Below, piece by piece: positions 32,472 through 42,960 of a stretch of DNA of 64,000 nucleotides (positions are counted from its first letter, which is position 1; the number at the start of each line of letters is the position of its first letter). This DNA comes from Phytopythium helicoides. Its lineage: Eukaryota > Oomycota > Peronosporomycetes > Pythiales > Pythiaceae. The notes beneath the pieces are model-generated. The model did no database searches, had not been told where the DNA came from, and saw nothing but the letters and a program-made list of their open reading frames with translations. Made by a program: the position numbers and the translations under genes. Where the stretch lies: contig JANFNE010000083.1 of the NCBI GenBank assembly GCA_024867545.1, forward strand, positions 1 to 64,000, written 5' to 3'.

Positions 32472-35400
32472 ATGGGAGAACTCCTAAAGGCTTCGAGTGA
32501 TGGCGTCCTCGCAGCAGTGAATGAAGCCCTCCAAGATGGAGCCAACACGAACGCTGAGGACGATGACGGCAGAACTGAGCTGACGTTAGCTGCTGCAAGT
32601 GGCAAGTTGGATGTGGTGCGGTATCTCGTGGAGGAGAGAGACGCGGACGTCAACGTCAAGAACAATGACGGCAACACTGCGATGATGCTGGCTGCTGGGA
32701 GTGGCAAGTTGGATGTGGTGCGGTATCTCGTGGAGGAGAGAGGCGCGGACGTCAACGTTAAGGGCAAAAAGGGCAAGACTGCGATGATATTGGCTGCTGC
32801 AAGTGGCGAGTTGGGTGTGGTGCGGTATCTCGTGGAGGAGAGAGACGCGGACGTCAACGTCACGGACAAGAACGGCAAGACTGCGCTGATCATGGCTGCT
32901 GCTGGGAGTGGCACTTTGGATGTGGTGCGGTATCTCGTGGAGGAGAGAGGCGCGGACGTCAACGTCACGGACAAGAACGGCAAGACTGCGCTGATCATGG
33001 CTGCTGCTGGGAGTGGCACTTTGGATGTGTTGCGGTATCTCGTGGAGGAGAGAGGCGCGGACGTCAACGTTAAGGGCAAAAAGGGCAACACTGCGCTGAT
33101 GTCCGCTGCTTCTAGTGGCAAGTGGGATGTGATTCGGTATCTCGTGGAGGAGAGAGGCGTGGACGTCAACGTCAAGGATAATGACGGCAAGACTGCGATG
33201 ATCACGGCTACTGAGAGTGGCAAGTGGGATGTAGTGCGGTATCTCGTGGGAACGGGAGGAGCGGACGTCAACGCCACGGACAATGACGGCAACACTGCGC
33301 TTATGAGGGCTGCTGAGAAAGGCAATTTAAAGGTAGTGCGTTGTCTTGTGGTGGAGAAAGGCGGTGCAGACGTCAACGCCAAGAACTATAAAGGCTACAC
33401 TGCGTTGATCAAGGCTGCTTCTAGTGGCAGATTGAAAGTGGTGCGGTATCTCGTGGAGGAGAGAGGCGCGGATGTCAACGTCAAGGACATTTACGGCATG
33501 ACTGCGATGATGAAGGCTGCTGAGAGTGGCAAGTTGGATGTGGTGCGGTATCTCGTGGAGGAGAGAGGCGTGAACGTCAACGTCAAGAACAATGACAAGA
33601 ACACTGCGCTGATGGATGCTGCTAAGGGTGGGAAGTTAGATGTGGTGCGGTATCTCGTGGAGAGAGGCGCGGACGTCAACGTCAAGGACAATGACGGCAA
33701 CACTGCGATGATGATGGCTGCTGGGAGTGGCAAGTTGGATGTGGTGCGGTATCTCGTGGAGGAGAGAGGCGCGGACGTCAACGTCAAGAACAATGACGGC
33801 AACACTGCGATGATGTTGGCTGCTGGGAGTGGCAAGTTGGATGTGGTGCGGTATCTCGTGGAGGAGAGAGGCGCGGACGTCAACGTTAAGGGCAAAAAGG
33901 GCAAGACTGCGATGATATTGGCTGCTGCAAGTGGCGAGTTGGGTGTGGTGCGGTATCTCGTGGAGGAGAGAGGCGCGGACGTCAACGTCACGGACAAGAA
34001 CGGCAAGACTGCGCTGATCATGGCTGCTGCTGGGAGTGGCACTTTGGATGTGTTGCGGTATCTCGTGGAGGAGAGAGGCGCGGACGTCAACGTTAAGGGC
34101 AAGAACGGCAAGACTGCGATGATATTGGCTGCTTCTAGTGGCGAGCGGGATGTGGTGCGGTATCTCGTGGAGAGAGGCGCGGACGTCAACGTCAAGAACA
34201 ATGACGGCAACACTGCGATGATGTTTGCTGCTTTGAGTGGCGAATTGGATGTGGTGCGGTATCTCGTGGAGGAGAGAGGCGCGGACGTCAACGTTAAGGG
34301 CAAAAAGGGCAACACTGCGATGATGTCCGCTGCTTCTAGTGGCAAGTTGGATGTGGTGCGGTATCTCGTGGAGGAGAGAGGCGTGGACGTCAACGTCAAG
34401 AACAATGACGGCTACACTGTGATGATGTTTGCTGCTTGGAGTCTCAAGTGGGATGTGATTCGGTATCTCGTGGAGGAGAGAGGCGTGGACGTCAACGTCA
34501 AGGATAATGACGGCAAGACTGCGATGATCACGGCTACTGAGAGTGGCAAGTGGGATGTAGTGCGGTATCTCGTGGGAACGGGAGGAGCGGACGTCAACGC
34601 CACGGACAATGACGGCAACACTGCGCTTATGAGGGCTGCTGAGAAAGGCAATTTAAAGGTAGTGCGTTGTCTTGTGGTGGAGAAAGGCGGTGCAGACGTC
34701 AACGCCAAGAACTATAAAGGCTACACTGCGTTGATCAAGGCTGCTTCTAGTGGCAGATTGAAAGTGGTGCGGTATCTCGTGGAGGAGAGAGGCGCGGATG
34801 TCAACGTCAAGGACATTTACGGCATGACTGCGATGATGAAGGCTGCTGAGAGTGGCAAGTTGGATGTGGTGCGGTATCTCGTGGAGGAGAGAGGCGTGAA
34901 CGTCAACGTCAAGAACAATGACAAGAACACTGCGCTGATGGATGCTGCTAAGGGTGGGAAGTTAGATGTGGTGCGGTATCTCGTGGAGAGAGGCGCGGAC
35001 GTCAACGTCAAGGACAATGACGGCAACACTGCGATGATGCTGGCTGCTGGGAGTGGCAAGTTGGATGTGGTGCGGTATCTCGTGGAGGAGAGAGGCGCGG
35101 ACGTCAACGTCAAGAACAATGACAAGAACACTGCGCTGATGGATGCTGCTAAGGGTGGGAAGTTAGATGTGGTGCGGTATCTCGTGGAGAGAGGCGCGGA
35201 CGTCAACGTCAAGGACAATGACGGCAACACTGCGATGATGTGGGCTGCTCGTTCTGGTGAGTGGGATGTGGTGCGGTATCTTGTGGAGGAGAGAGGCACG
35301 GATGTCAACGTGAAGGACAATGAAGGCAACACTGCGATGATGAAGGCTGCTGCAAGTGGCACTTTGGATGTGGTGCGGTATCTCGTGGAGGAGAGAGGCG

Positions 35401-38393
35401 CGGACGTCAACGTCAAGGACAATGAAGGCAACACTGCGCTGATCATGGCTGCTGCTGGGAGTGGCACTTTGAATGTGGTGCGGTATCTCGTGGGGAGAGG
35501 CGCGGACGTCGACATCCAGAACACGAATAATGAAACAGCGCTATACCAAGCTACCAAGAAGGGACACATTGCCATTCGGGACTTCTTACTCAGGCACGTC
35601 TCTTCCAACGAAGGCATGGTGAATGTGCAGTCATCTGTGGAATCACTGAAGTCGTTCTTAACATCGAGAAGCTGGGCGATCTCTCCATTTGATATCGAGC
35701 CGGTCGAGTACAATAACATCAAGACCATCGGAGGAGAGTATCGCGCGAAGTGGTTGGACGCCGATGTCGTTCTCAAACTGTTTGTCCCTGGTGCCTCGGT
35801 TTCAACATTTGAGGATGAAGTCACTACATGGCTTCAACTACGGCATCCAAACGTGATCAAGTTGTATGGAGCTTGTGATATTGGTCACTCGTTCTTCGTG
35901 CTTGAGCATGCAAGCAATGGGTCGTTGGTGGAGTACCTGGCTGAGTGCAAAAAGAGAGGGGAAAGACAAACGCCATGGAAGTTATTGCATGAGGCAGCAT
36001 TGGGTCTCGCATATTTGCACGAGCGTGGAATCGTCCATGGGAACTTGCGAAGCAGTAATGTGTTGGTTGGAAACGATGGTGCGGCGAAGTTGTCTGATTT
36101 TGGTTTGAGTCAGTCTTCTCGGGACGATTCTGAAGAAGTGGTATCAAGCAGAGCGGGGTTTGGCTCAGCAGTTTGGCAGGCCCCGGAGCAGATGGAGGGT
36201 GCAAGAGCGTCGTTAGCGGGAGATGCCTACTCTTTTGGTCTCTGTATTGTGGCGGCGGTAACTGGACGAGAACCATGGGGAGGAGATACTGGTTATAGAA
36301 AACTCAAGTGGGATCCCGCGACTCGCCCCGATTCGTGGGGTAGTCCTGCTGATCTCGACGAAAACACCACATTCCTGACATCTAGAATGTGCGCTAAAGA
36401 TCCCGAGCAACGCGTGACAGCAACAGCAGTTGTTCGACTTCTCGAGAAACTCGCTGCAAAGGAAGCCAGTAATCTTCGGCCACCGTCTCAAGATGATGAT
36501 ATCAAGAGTAACGTGGACGAGTACAAGCTCGGAGAACTGACTCAACTTTTAGCGACCATTCGGAATCAAATATCGTCGCGGCATTCCAAGTACGAGTTCG
36601 TGCTACATGAAATCGAAGCGATCCAGAAGCAACTCGCACAAGAAACCCGGTCTTTGAAGCTACTCGAGGCATATCGCTTGCTCCTCGTCGACTTGGACGG
36701 TGTTCTCCAGTCAGGATCACTTGGGAACCGCGTGGTCGCGTTGTCCTCGACCAGAGCGGCTGGCAGCAACTTGACCGTCTTTAAACGTCGCATCGACGGA
36801 CTGTGGATGCTACTCGATGCCTCTCGAGTTGTTGATGAGGAACGAGATCAACACTGGGATATGCAGCGCAAGAATCAGCTCGAGTTGCTCGTGTCGGATG
36901 TATCACAGACGGTGGCTGTTCTGAGTGAGTTGGATGACGAAGAGGAGCGGACCACGTTGATGACATTGCTGAAGTTGGAATTGGATAGTCATGCGTCGAA
37001 GTACACTGAGCGTCAGCTCGAAATGCTAAAGAAGGCGTACGGTGATTGCTGTCAAGGCAAGTGGAAGAGCGTCGTGACGACTGTTCCTGCGTGGTATCTG
37101 CCGTGGCACGAGCTTGTGATCAACCGGAGGGAGAAGCTCGGCGAGGGCGGGTTTGGCGATGTATACCTTGCGAAGTGGTTGGACTCGGAAGTGGTTGTGA
37201 AGGAGGTGAGAAAGCTTGAAGCAAGCAAGAGCGACTCTTTCGCATCGACTTGGTCGCAAAGTGTGTCACAGTCTGAACCAACAATCGAATCACGGGAAGA
37301 ACGCCGTAAGTTGTTCGAGCAAGAAGTGAACGTCTGGTTCGGACTGAGCCACCCACACGTGATTCGTTTGTTCGGCGCTTGCCATGTTGGAACGCCGTTC
37401 TTTGCATGTGAGTATGCTAACGGCGGGTCGCTAGACAAATACCTGCGAAAGCATCCTAAAGAGATATGGCCAAAACTCTTTGAAGCAGCACTTGGTGTGC
37501 AGTACCTGCATTCACGTGGTATTATCCATGGAGACCTCAAATGCAACAATATCATGATTGGTAACGACGGGAAGGCTAAGGTAACGGACTTTGGTCTGAG
37601 TTCGTTTGAGGAAGGGAGTGAAGGCAAGTTGAGTGGTGCGTGGCAGTGGGTGGCGCCTGAGTGCATCGAGAGTGGTGCCTCGAAGCTATCGGTGGCGTCG
37701 GATGTGTATTCTTTGGGTATGTGTATCGTTGAAGCATTTCGATTGGTGGAGATGGCCGAGGACGATAGCCGTCCACCGCTGCCATGGTACGATAGTGTCA
37801 ATGCTGTGGTCAAGGTGAAAGTGGTTAAGCGTCGGGAGTTGCCTGAGCGTCCTGAGTCGTGCACGGACGAACAATGGAAGCTAGTGGCGCAAATGTGTGC
37901 GCACGACCCAGACAAACGAATCAAGGTCAGCACTGTAGTGGACGAGCTTGCGATACTTGCACGAGGCAATGTGGCTTGCGATGGTGAAGAGGTTGAGCAG
38001 GAGCCGTCAAAGGAGATCACAGAAATGAAGGACCTGTCAAAGGTGATCGCTGAAATGAAGAGCCATTGCGACCAATTCTATGATAGCGCAACGTCACGCA
38101 ATCGGAAGGTCCTGTGCCAAATTTACGCGTTACTGTGGGAGCGACTGGCAGATCGGACGCATGGCACCGAGTTCCTCGGGTCTCTTATCAATCAAGCTCG
38201 AAAGAGTATGCTGACGCTTCAGGAGGAGAAGAATACAGTATTCGCATTCACGGAGGCAGCACTGCGGGGATACGCATTGCATCGCAATCTGGATAAGGTG
38301 ATTGAAGCGCAGATGTGGGCAGCGGACAAACTAGATTGGAGAGAGGAGTGTTGGAAGCTGCTGGCAAGCCAGGCAATATCGCGATGTGATTAA
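32472..38393 (+). CDS. Ankyrin repeat - pseudokinase - TKL kinase, copy 2, intact
   Basis: An uninterrupted 1973-aa protein from ATG 32472 (MGELLKASSD; matches the start of copy 1, and the frame extends back only to a TTG at 32427). Residues about 30-1050 hold some 29 ankyrin repeats of 33-35 aa. Residues about 1070-1300 form a kinase fold with a degenerate glycine loop, a VVLKLF lysine, HGNLRSSN (about 1188) and DFG, so it is probably a pseudokinase. A helical linker follows. A second kinase domain (about 1545-1830) has GEGGFGDVY, HGDLKCNN (about 1684), DFG and APE and should be an active tyrosine kinase-like Ser/Thr kinase. No signal peptide or membrane segment is seen. The pseudokinase-kinase order recalls JAK kinases, where the first regulates the second. 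Confidence 0.93.
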   Translation: MGELLKASSDGVLAAVNEALQDGANTNAEDDDGRTELTLAAASGKLDVVRYLVEERDADVNVKNNDGNTAMMLAAGSGKLDVVRYLVEERGADVNVKGKKGKTAMILAAASGELGVVRYLVEERDADVNVTDKNGKTALIMAAAGSGTLDVVRYLVEERGADVNVTDKNGKTALIMAAAGSGTLDVLRYLVEERGADVNVKGKKGNTALMSAASSGKWDVIRYLVEERGVDVNVKDNDGKTAMITATESGKWDVVRYLVGTGGADVNATDNDGNTALMRAAEKGNLKVVRCLVVEKGGADVNAKNYKGYTALIKAASSGRLKVVRYLVEERGADVNVKDIYGMTAMMKAAESGKLDVVRYLVEERGVNVNVKNNDKNTALMDAAKGGKLDVVRYLVERGADVNVKDNDGNTAMMMAAGSGKLDVVRYLVEERGADVNVKNNDGNTAMMLAAGSGKLDVVRYLVEERGADVNVKGKKGKTAMILAAASGELGVVRYLVEERGADVNVTDKNGKTALIMAAAGSGTLDVLRYLVEERGADVNVKGKNGKTAMILAASSGERDVVRYLVERGADVNVKNNDGNTAMMFAALSGELDVVRYLVEERGADVNVKGKKGNTAMMSAASSGKLDVVRYLVEERGVDVNVKNNDGYTVMMFAAWSLKWDVIRYLVEERGVDVNVKDNDGKTAMITATESGKWDVVRYLVGTGGADVNATDNDGNTALMRAAEKGNLKVVRCLVVEKGGADVNAKNYKGYTALIKAASSGRLKVVRYLVEERGADVNVKDIYGMTAMMKAAESGKLDVVRYLVEERGVNVNVKNNDKNTALMDAAKGGKLDVVRYLVERGADVNVKDNDGNTAMMLAAGSGKLDVVRYLVEERGADVNVKNNDKNTALMDAAKGGKLDVVRYLVERGADVNVKDNDGNTAMMWAARSGEWDVVRYLVEERGTDVNVKDNEGNTAMMKAAASGTLDVVRYLVEERGADVNVKDNEGNTALIMAAAGSGTLNVVRYLVGRGADVDIQNTNNETALYQATKKGHIAIRDFLLRHVSSNEGMVNVQSSVESLKSFLTSRSWAISPFDIEPVEYNNIKTIGGEYRAKWLDADVVLKLFVPGASVSTFEDEVTTWLQLRHPNVIKLYGACDIGHSFFVLEHASNGSLVEYLAECKKRGERQTPWKLLHEAALGLAYLHERGIVHGNLRSSNVLVGNDGAAKLSDFGLSQSSRDDSEEVVSSRAGFGSAVWQAPEQMEGARASLAGDAYSFGLCIVAAVTGREPWGGDTGYRKLKWDPATRPDSWGSPADLDENTTFLTSRMCAKDPEQRVTATAVVRLLEKLAAKEASNLRPPSQDDDIKSNVDEYKLGELTQLLATIRNQISSRHSKYEFVLHEIEAIQKQLAQETRSLKLLEAYRLLLVDLDGVLQSGSLGNRVVALSSTRAAGSNLTVFKRRIDGLWMLLDASRVVDEERDQHWDMQRKNQLELLVSDVSQTVAVLSELDDEEERTTLMTLLKLELDSHASKYTERQLEMLKKAYGDCCQGKWKSVVTTVPAWYLPWHELVINRREKLGEGGFGDVYLAKWLDSEVVVKEVRKLEASKSDSFASTWSQSVSQSEPTIESREERRKLFEQEVNVWFGLSHPHVIRLFGACHVGTPFFACEYANGGSLDKYLRKHPKEIWPKLFEAALGVQYLHSRGIIHGDLKCNNIMIGNDGKAKVTDFGLSSFEEGSEGKLSGAWQWVAPECIESGASKLSVASDVYSLGMCIVEAFRLVEMAEDDSRPPLPWYDSVNAVVKVKVVKRRELPERPESCTDEQWKLVAQMCAHDPDKRIKVSTVVDELAILARGNVACDGEEVEQEPSKEITEMKDLSKVIAEMKSHCDQFYDSATSRNRKVLCQIYALLWERLADRTHGTEFLGSLINQARKSMLTLQEEKNTVFAFTEAALRGYALHRNLDKVIEAQMWAADKLDWREECWKLLASQAISRCD
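33121..35000 (+). repeat. Higher-order ankyrin duplication, 1326-bp period
   Basis: A block of about six repeats starting at 33121 (IRYLVEERGVDVN, then the atypical RYLVGTGGADVN and RCLVVEKGGADVN repeats) recurs at 34447 with nearly the same bases. The shift is 1326 bp, or 442 codons, so the frame is kept. The unit within it is the 99-105-bp ankyrin repeat. Confidence 0.88.
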
Positions 38394-38429
38394 TACGACG
38401 GTGCCAATGTTCGTCTATATATCCAGTTC

Positions 38430-38740
38430 ATGACTGGGATCGTCGAGCACGTTCTTCACATATTCAAGGAGGACGCTGACGCCGAGTGCATGGTTCTCGA
38501 GGTGGAAGCCAATTTTGTCTTCAAGTGTGTTTGTTCGAATGGTGTGATGGACTTTGTGATTCGGCGAGGAAAGAAGGTTGTGCATTGTCGAGGCCAAGGA
38601 CGAGAAGGTCAGCAAAGGTTCAGCGCAGAACGTGCTGGCAATGGAGGCATCAGTGAGGAGAATGTACATAGTGTGATGACAAACATCATCGAATGGCAGT
38701 TCCAGCTAATGGGATGGCTACAACGATCGCTGGTCGTCTT
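38430..38740 (+). pseudogene. Possible CRN-type nuclease-like remnant, copy 2
   Basis: The counterpart of 27819-28140, 37 bp after the kinase stop, with the same frame break and the phrase VMTNIIEWQFQ. Small indels separate the copies. Function, if any, was lost before duplication. Confidence 0.35.
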
Positions 38741-38754
38741 TACGCTGTCCTCGT

Positions 38755-40288
38755 CTAAATCACCTCATTGCAGAGTGGGCACGCACGTCGCACGCGCAAC
38801 CAACTGCTTAAGCACTGAGGGCGAAACTCGTGATCACATGGAGTGATCACAGTCTGCGCGGCCGGTAACTTCTCGGTGCAGATCATGCAGTTGCTGATGC
38901 GGACCTCCGTCTTCAGTCTCAGGGAACGGACAAACTGGGAGCGCACCTTGTAGCCCAAGAGTTGCTTCGCAATTAGCTGACCCGCCACCAGCAGGCGGTT
39001 CGTTTGGCTCGCGAGCTCTGCGGCGTTGCGCCCGTCGGGTACCAGCTGCACGTTGCGCAAGCACACGCTGGAGCAGCTACTCGTAGGTTGCGCACAAGCA
39101 CGATCCCGCAGTCCTGGAGCAACAGGTGATGCAACAGAGAATCATCAAGCGAGAGGTCCAGATCAAGGCAACCCGCGATGGTCACGTGCTCCAAGTTGCT
39201 CATCGGGAAGTCCAGCTCGTACAGGACAGAGCAGTCCTTGACCTGGAGCACCTTCACGCCGTACACCTCCCTCACCGATTCTAGATGCGAGCAGCTATCG
39301 ATGATCAGCGTTTCAAGAATGTACAGGTTGGACAAGAATGCGAACTCGTGGCAGTTCTTCACCTGCAAAGTGTCGAGGTTGTACACGCTTCCGATCGTCT
39401 CTACGGTCGAGCAGTCGCGCACAATAAGCTTCGCCGCGTACCAGTCCGATATGTGGGTTATGTTGTTGTTGCCGATCAGCTCGATACTCCGCTTGGCGTG
39501 GCAGAACGGAGGCATAGGATGCGGGCGGAAGTCGATTGACTCGAACGGGAAGCAGTGTTCTTCCAACACAAACTCCGTCGTGTACGAACTCACGCCCACC
39601 GCCGACAGCATTGGGCAGCGACTCAGCCGGATGGACTGCGCGTCCAGCTGAGGCAGCCGCCCAGCAGCTCGTTCAACCCATCGCAGGCTGACACCGAGAG
39701 GCGGTTCGTCACGTGTACGTTGGTCAACATTTGCAGCGCATGGCACTCCTCCACCTCCAGACTCTCCAGGTCCGGGGGAAACCATCTATTGTCATGATGT
39801 CGCAGCTCCGCAAAGTGATGCGCTTCACAACAGAGCTGTCCACGAGCAGCGTGCCAGAGTGCAAGCCGTGCACGTCGATCAGCGTCAATGAGTGCAGCTG
39901 TATGATCGCGCGGTTCAGGCGGAAGGAGAGACAACGCGCACGGAACTGCTCGATGGTCACAGTGACCGCGTGGGGTGCGTACACATCGTTGATCTCTGGC
40001 GTGTTCTTGAGACGGATCGACTTCAGGGCCGTACTGTTACAGACCTCCAGACTCACCGAGAAGGACTTGATCGAGCACATTACCCCGTTGTCGCTCACCG
40101 TTAGACTGGAGCGCTCGGTATTTGGAGATCTTGCGCACAAAGGTATCATGGAGTGTAAGAACAGACAGGACAGCGCAGCAGGTTATGGACTTGAGCGAGG
40201 TGGTGCACTTGCTAGAGAAGACTATCATATAATCAATGCTGCGTGGATCAATATGGGCGGTAAAATAGTAGATCTTACAGTCAAGCAT
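38755..40288 (-). pseudogene. LRR-RING protein gene, copy 2, frame-broken
   Basis: It reads the same LRR-like repeats and RING as copy 1. The RING keeps the Trp (SSWLRVRRACPLC), but the second zinc-binding His of the H2 pair is Arg (CDHEFRPQC). A deletion of about 103 bp removes the part equivalent to 29046-29148. The frame from the last LRR into the RING is longer here because copy 1 lost 7 nt. Breaks near 39775 and 39080 are shared with copy 1. Confidence 0.65.
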
Positions 40289-40679
40289 TATGCCGTGCTA
40301 TGCACGGGGAAGCCTTGGATTTACTTGCAAAGTTACGATATTGTGCATCCGGCTCACCTCGCTCGCTGCGCAGCTCTCCTTCTCGGACGATGAAGACCTT
40401 CATGACAATTGCGATAACCAGTGTTGATACTGCTATTACTAGAGGGTTTGTCAATGCTAGACGTGCTGGTTGGTGTAGCTAGTTGCGAACCTTTCACCAG
40501 TCCCTCTGCATATATGGTCGTCTGGCTTGCAGCTCGAATAGCACCTTGGACACAATTGTGGGTCACGCCCAGAGGATGGCCTCATCGATGGCCACTTCAA
40601 CGTACCCAAGCCGAAGCGCCGGTTACCACTCGCGCAACAACTCTGCTGTCGACGCCGGAGGAGACTCCGCTTCCCACCG
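40289..40679. other. Intergenic segment, duplication copy 2
   Basis: Counterpart of 29783-30163. It holds short ORFs only, with no recognisable domain or RNA gene. Confidence 0.5.
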
Positions 40680-42900
40680 TCAATCATCCCTTGAGCCACC
40701 CACACCGCCCATGCCGCTCGTCAAAGGCACCGAGTCGCCACGGACGCCGCTCAAGTTGTTCCCGTCTGGCACAGACACCGAGTCGCCGCCGCTAGAGGTG
40801 CTAGCATCGTCGGCAATCGTCACAACGCCGGAGGTGCTTCCCATTGAGGCACCGCTAACGATGCTAGCGCCGCCGGATGCACCACTGCTGCGACCGCCAG
40901 CGCTTGACACAGGCATCGACCCACTCGCGCGTCTAGCACAAGTGGTGCGAGTCGCGCCACTTGTGCTAGACACCGCCACAGACGACGACTCCAACGACAC
41001 GTCACCGCTGCTCGTGCTGCCGACACCGCTCGTCACCGCCACGCTTCCTCCAAGCTGACTCCCAGAGCCGCCCGACACCGAGATGACGCCGCCGCGTGGC
41101 TCCCAGCTGAAGAACCACCCACGAGCTGCACGCCACCGACCGCCGTGTTCGCCGACGTCGTGCTCGCAGAGCTCGCGCCGCCAGAGATCAAGACTTCTCC
41201 GGCAGCACCCGTCGAGCTAGAGCCGCCAGACACAAACACGCGACCACCGCAACGTTCAACAACACCGATACGACAATGGCGCCGGCAGAGACGCTGCTCA
41301 CTGACCCACTCGACAGCGTCACCGCACCGGAGCTCGCGCCAGTCGCGTTTGACACGAACATACCACCGCTCGTCGTCGAGCTCGCGCCACTCGACACACG
41401 CACCGAGGCGCCGGCAGTCGAAGACCTTGTACCGCCCGACACACTCACGTCGCCGCCGACCGATCCAGCGCCGACAGACACCGACAAAGACCCGCCAGTG
41501 CCGACAGACACTGAGCTGCTCGCGCCGCCAGAGAAAGTCACGTTTCCTCCAGACAGACCACCAGAGCCGCCAGATACGCTCACCACACCGCCAGAAGCAG
41601 TCGTGGACGCACCCGACCAGATCGACACCGATCCGGACGCACCACCAGATGCAGAGCCGCTTGAAACACGCACCACTCCGCTCTCCACAGCCCACGTCAC
41701 AGCAATTGAACCCACGCTCACCGCGCCGCTTGTCGTCGACTCGCTAGCACCGCTCAGGATGCTCACGCTGCCGCCCGCGCCACTCGACGACGCACCACTC
41801 GACGACGCACCACTCGACGACGCACCACTCGACAGAGAGATGGACGCGCCGCTGCTGCTCACGGAAGATCCGCCCGCAATCTCGATCTTGCCGGCAACAG
41901 ACCATGTCGATGATCTGCTTGTAATACACCCAGACCCCCTCGACACGCCAGAGTCGCCGCTCGTCACGGTCACGTTGCCGACGCTGCTACTGCTGCTGCT
42001 CGCAGCGCCGTGCGCCGAGATCAACACCGAGCCGCTCGTCGACAAGCCATCGCCATTCGCAAAGACACAGAGCTGTCAACAGAGCCGGACGACGAACCAC
42101 CATCGACCGTCACATTGCCACCCACGCCCTGCGCGTTGCTGGCGCCGAGGATCTTCACAGACTGCGCCGCACTCGCGCTGTCCACCGATCCGCCCTGCAA
42201 CAACAGCAGACGCTGCTTCTCTGGATGATATCGGATACCGCCTCCAGAGCCGCTTGACACGAGCACCGCGCAGACAAACCGCTGCTTGAGTTGCCGCTTG
42301 ACACGCTCACGTCACAGACAGCGCCGCTCGACGAAAGAACCGCCGAACACACGCACAGAGCCACCAGAGCCGCTCAACGACGACACACCGCCGCTCACAG
42401 ACACAATGCCAGACGACCCGCTCGCACAGTCGCCTCCGCTCGCCAACACAGACCCACCGGATGCCGACGTGCTAGAGCCGCCGACAACGCGCACAGCGCC
42501 GCCAGCAGCCTCCGCGCTGGATCCACTGCTCACCAACACTTCACCCGACGCGCCATCCACAGTCGAGCCAGTCTGCACTCGAACCGCACCCGACACGCTG
42601 CTTCCAGATGACCCGGCGCTAGACACGGACACGTCGCTGCTGCCGGAAACACCTGATCCGCTCGACCTCCCGTTGACTGACCGCTTCCGCTGCCATAAAC
42701 AGCCACAGAACCGGCAGTAGAATCCGCCGACCGAGCTGCCGCTGCTACTGCTTGTGCTCACAGACTCGCCCGACACCACCGTCGCAGCGTACGACAATGA
42801 GCTTGTTGGCATGCCTATCACCTTGTGTCGGCTGTGTGCGCCAATAACCAGGCTTCAAGTCGGGCACATCAACTTGTGAATCCAGAGCTTCTCCGTGCAT
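40680..42900 (-). pseudogene. Gly/Ser/Val repeat protein gene, copy 2, broken
   Basis: This is the same repeat gene as 30164-32357. A 10-nt insertion near 42830 shifts the frame a short way after the ATG at 42900, and further frame changes lie near 42320, 42050 and 41190. The longest clean run is 41188-42045 (285 codons), with repeats such as GGSLSVSVGAGSVGGDVSVS. Codon 32034 of copy 1, a stop there, is Arg (CGA) here. Only 60 bp separate its start from the bZIP gene. Confidence 0.6.
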
Positions 42901-42960
42901 AGCACGGCATCAGATATACGCGAAAAACCACTTTTGTGCATAGTCTCACTTACCGTCAAG

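Noticed and set aside
32435..33382. Long minus-strand ORFs opposite the ankyrin arrays (also 33491-34405, 34817-35824 and 23842-24525)
   Set aside because: The repetitive ankyrin codons have few antisense stops; the products (TLTSAPLSSTRYRTTS repeats) are shadows.
32640..35500. CRISPR-like regular repeats
   Set aside because: The 99-105-bp period with conserved translation is an ankyrin array in a eukaryotic gene.
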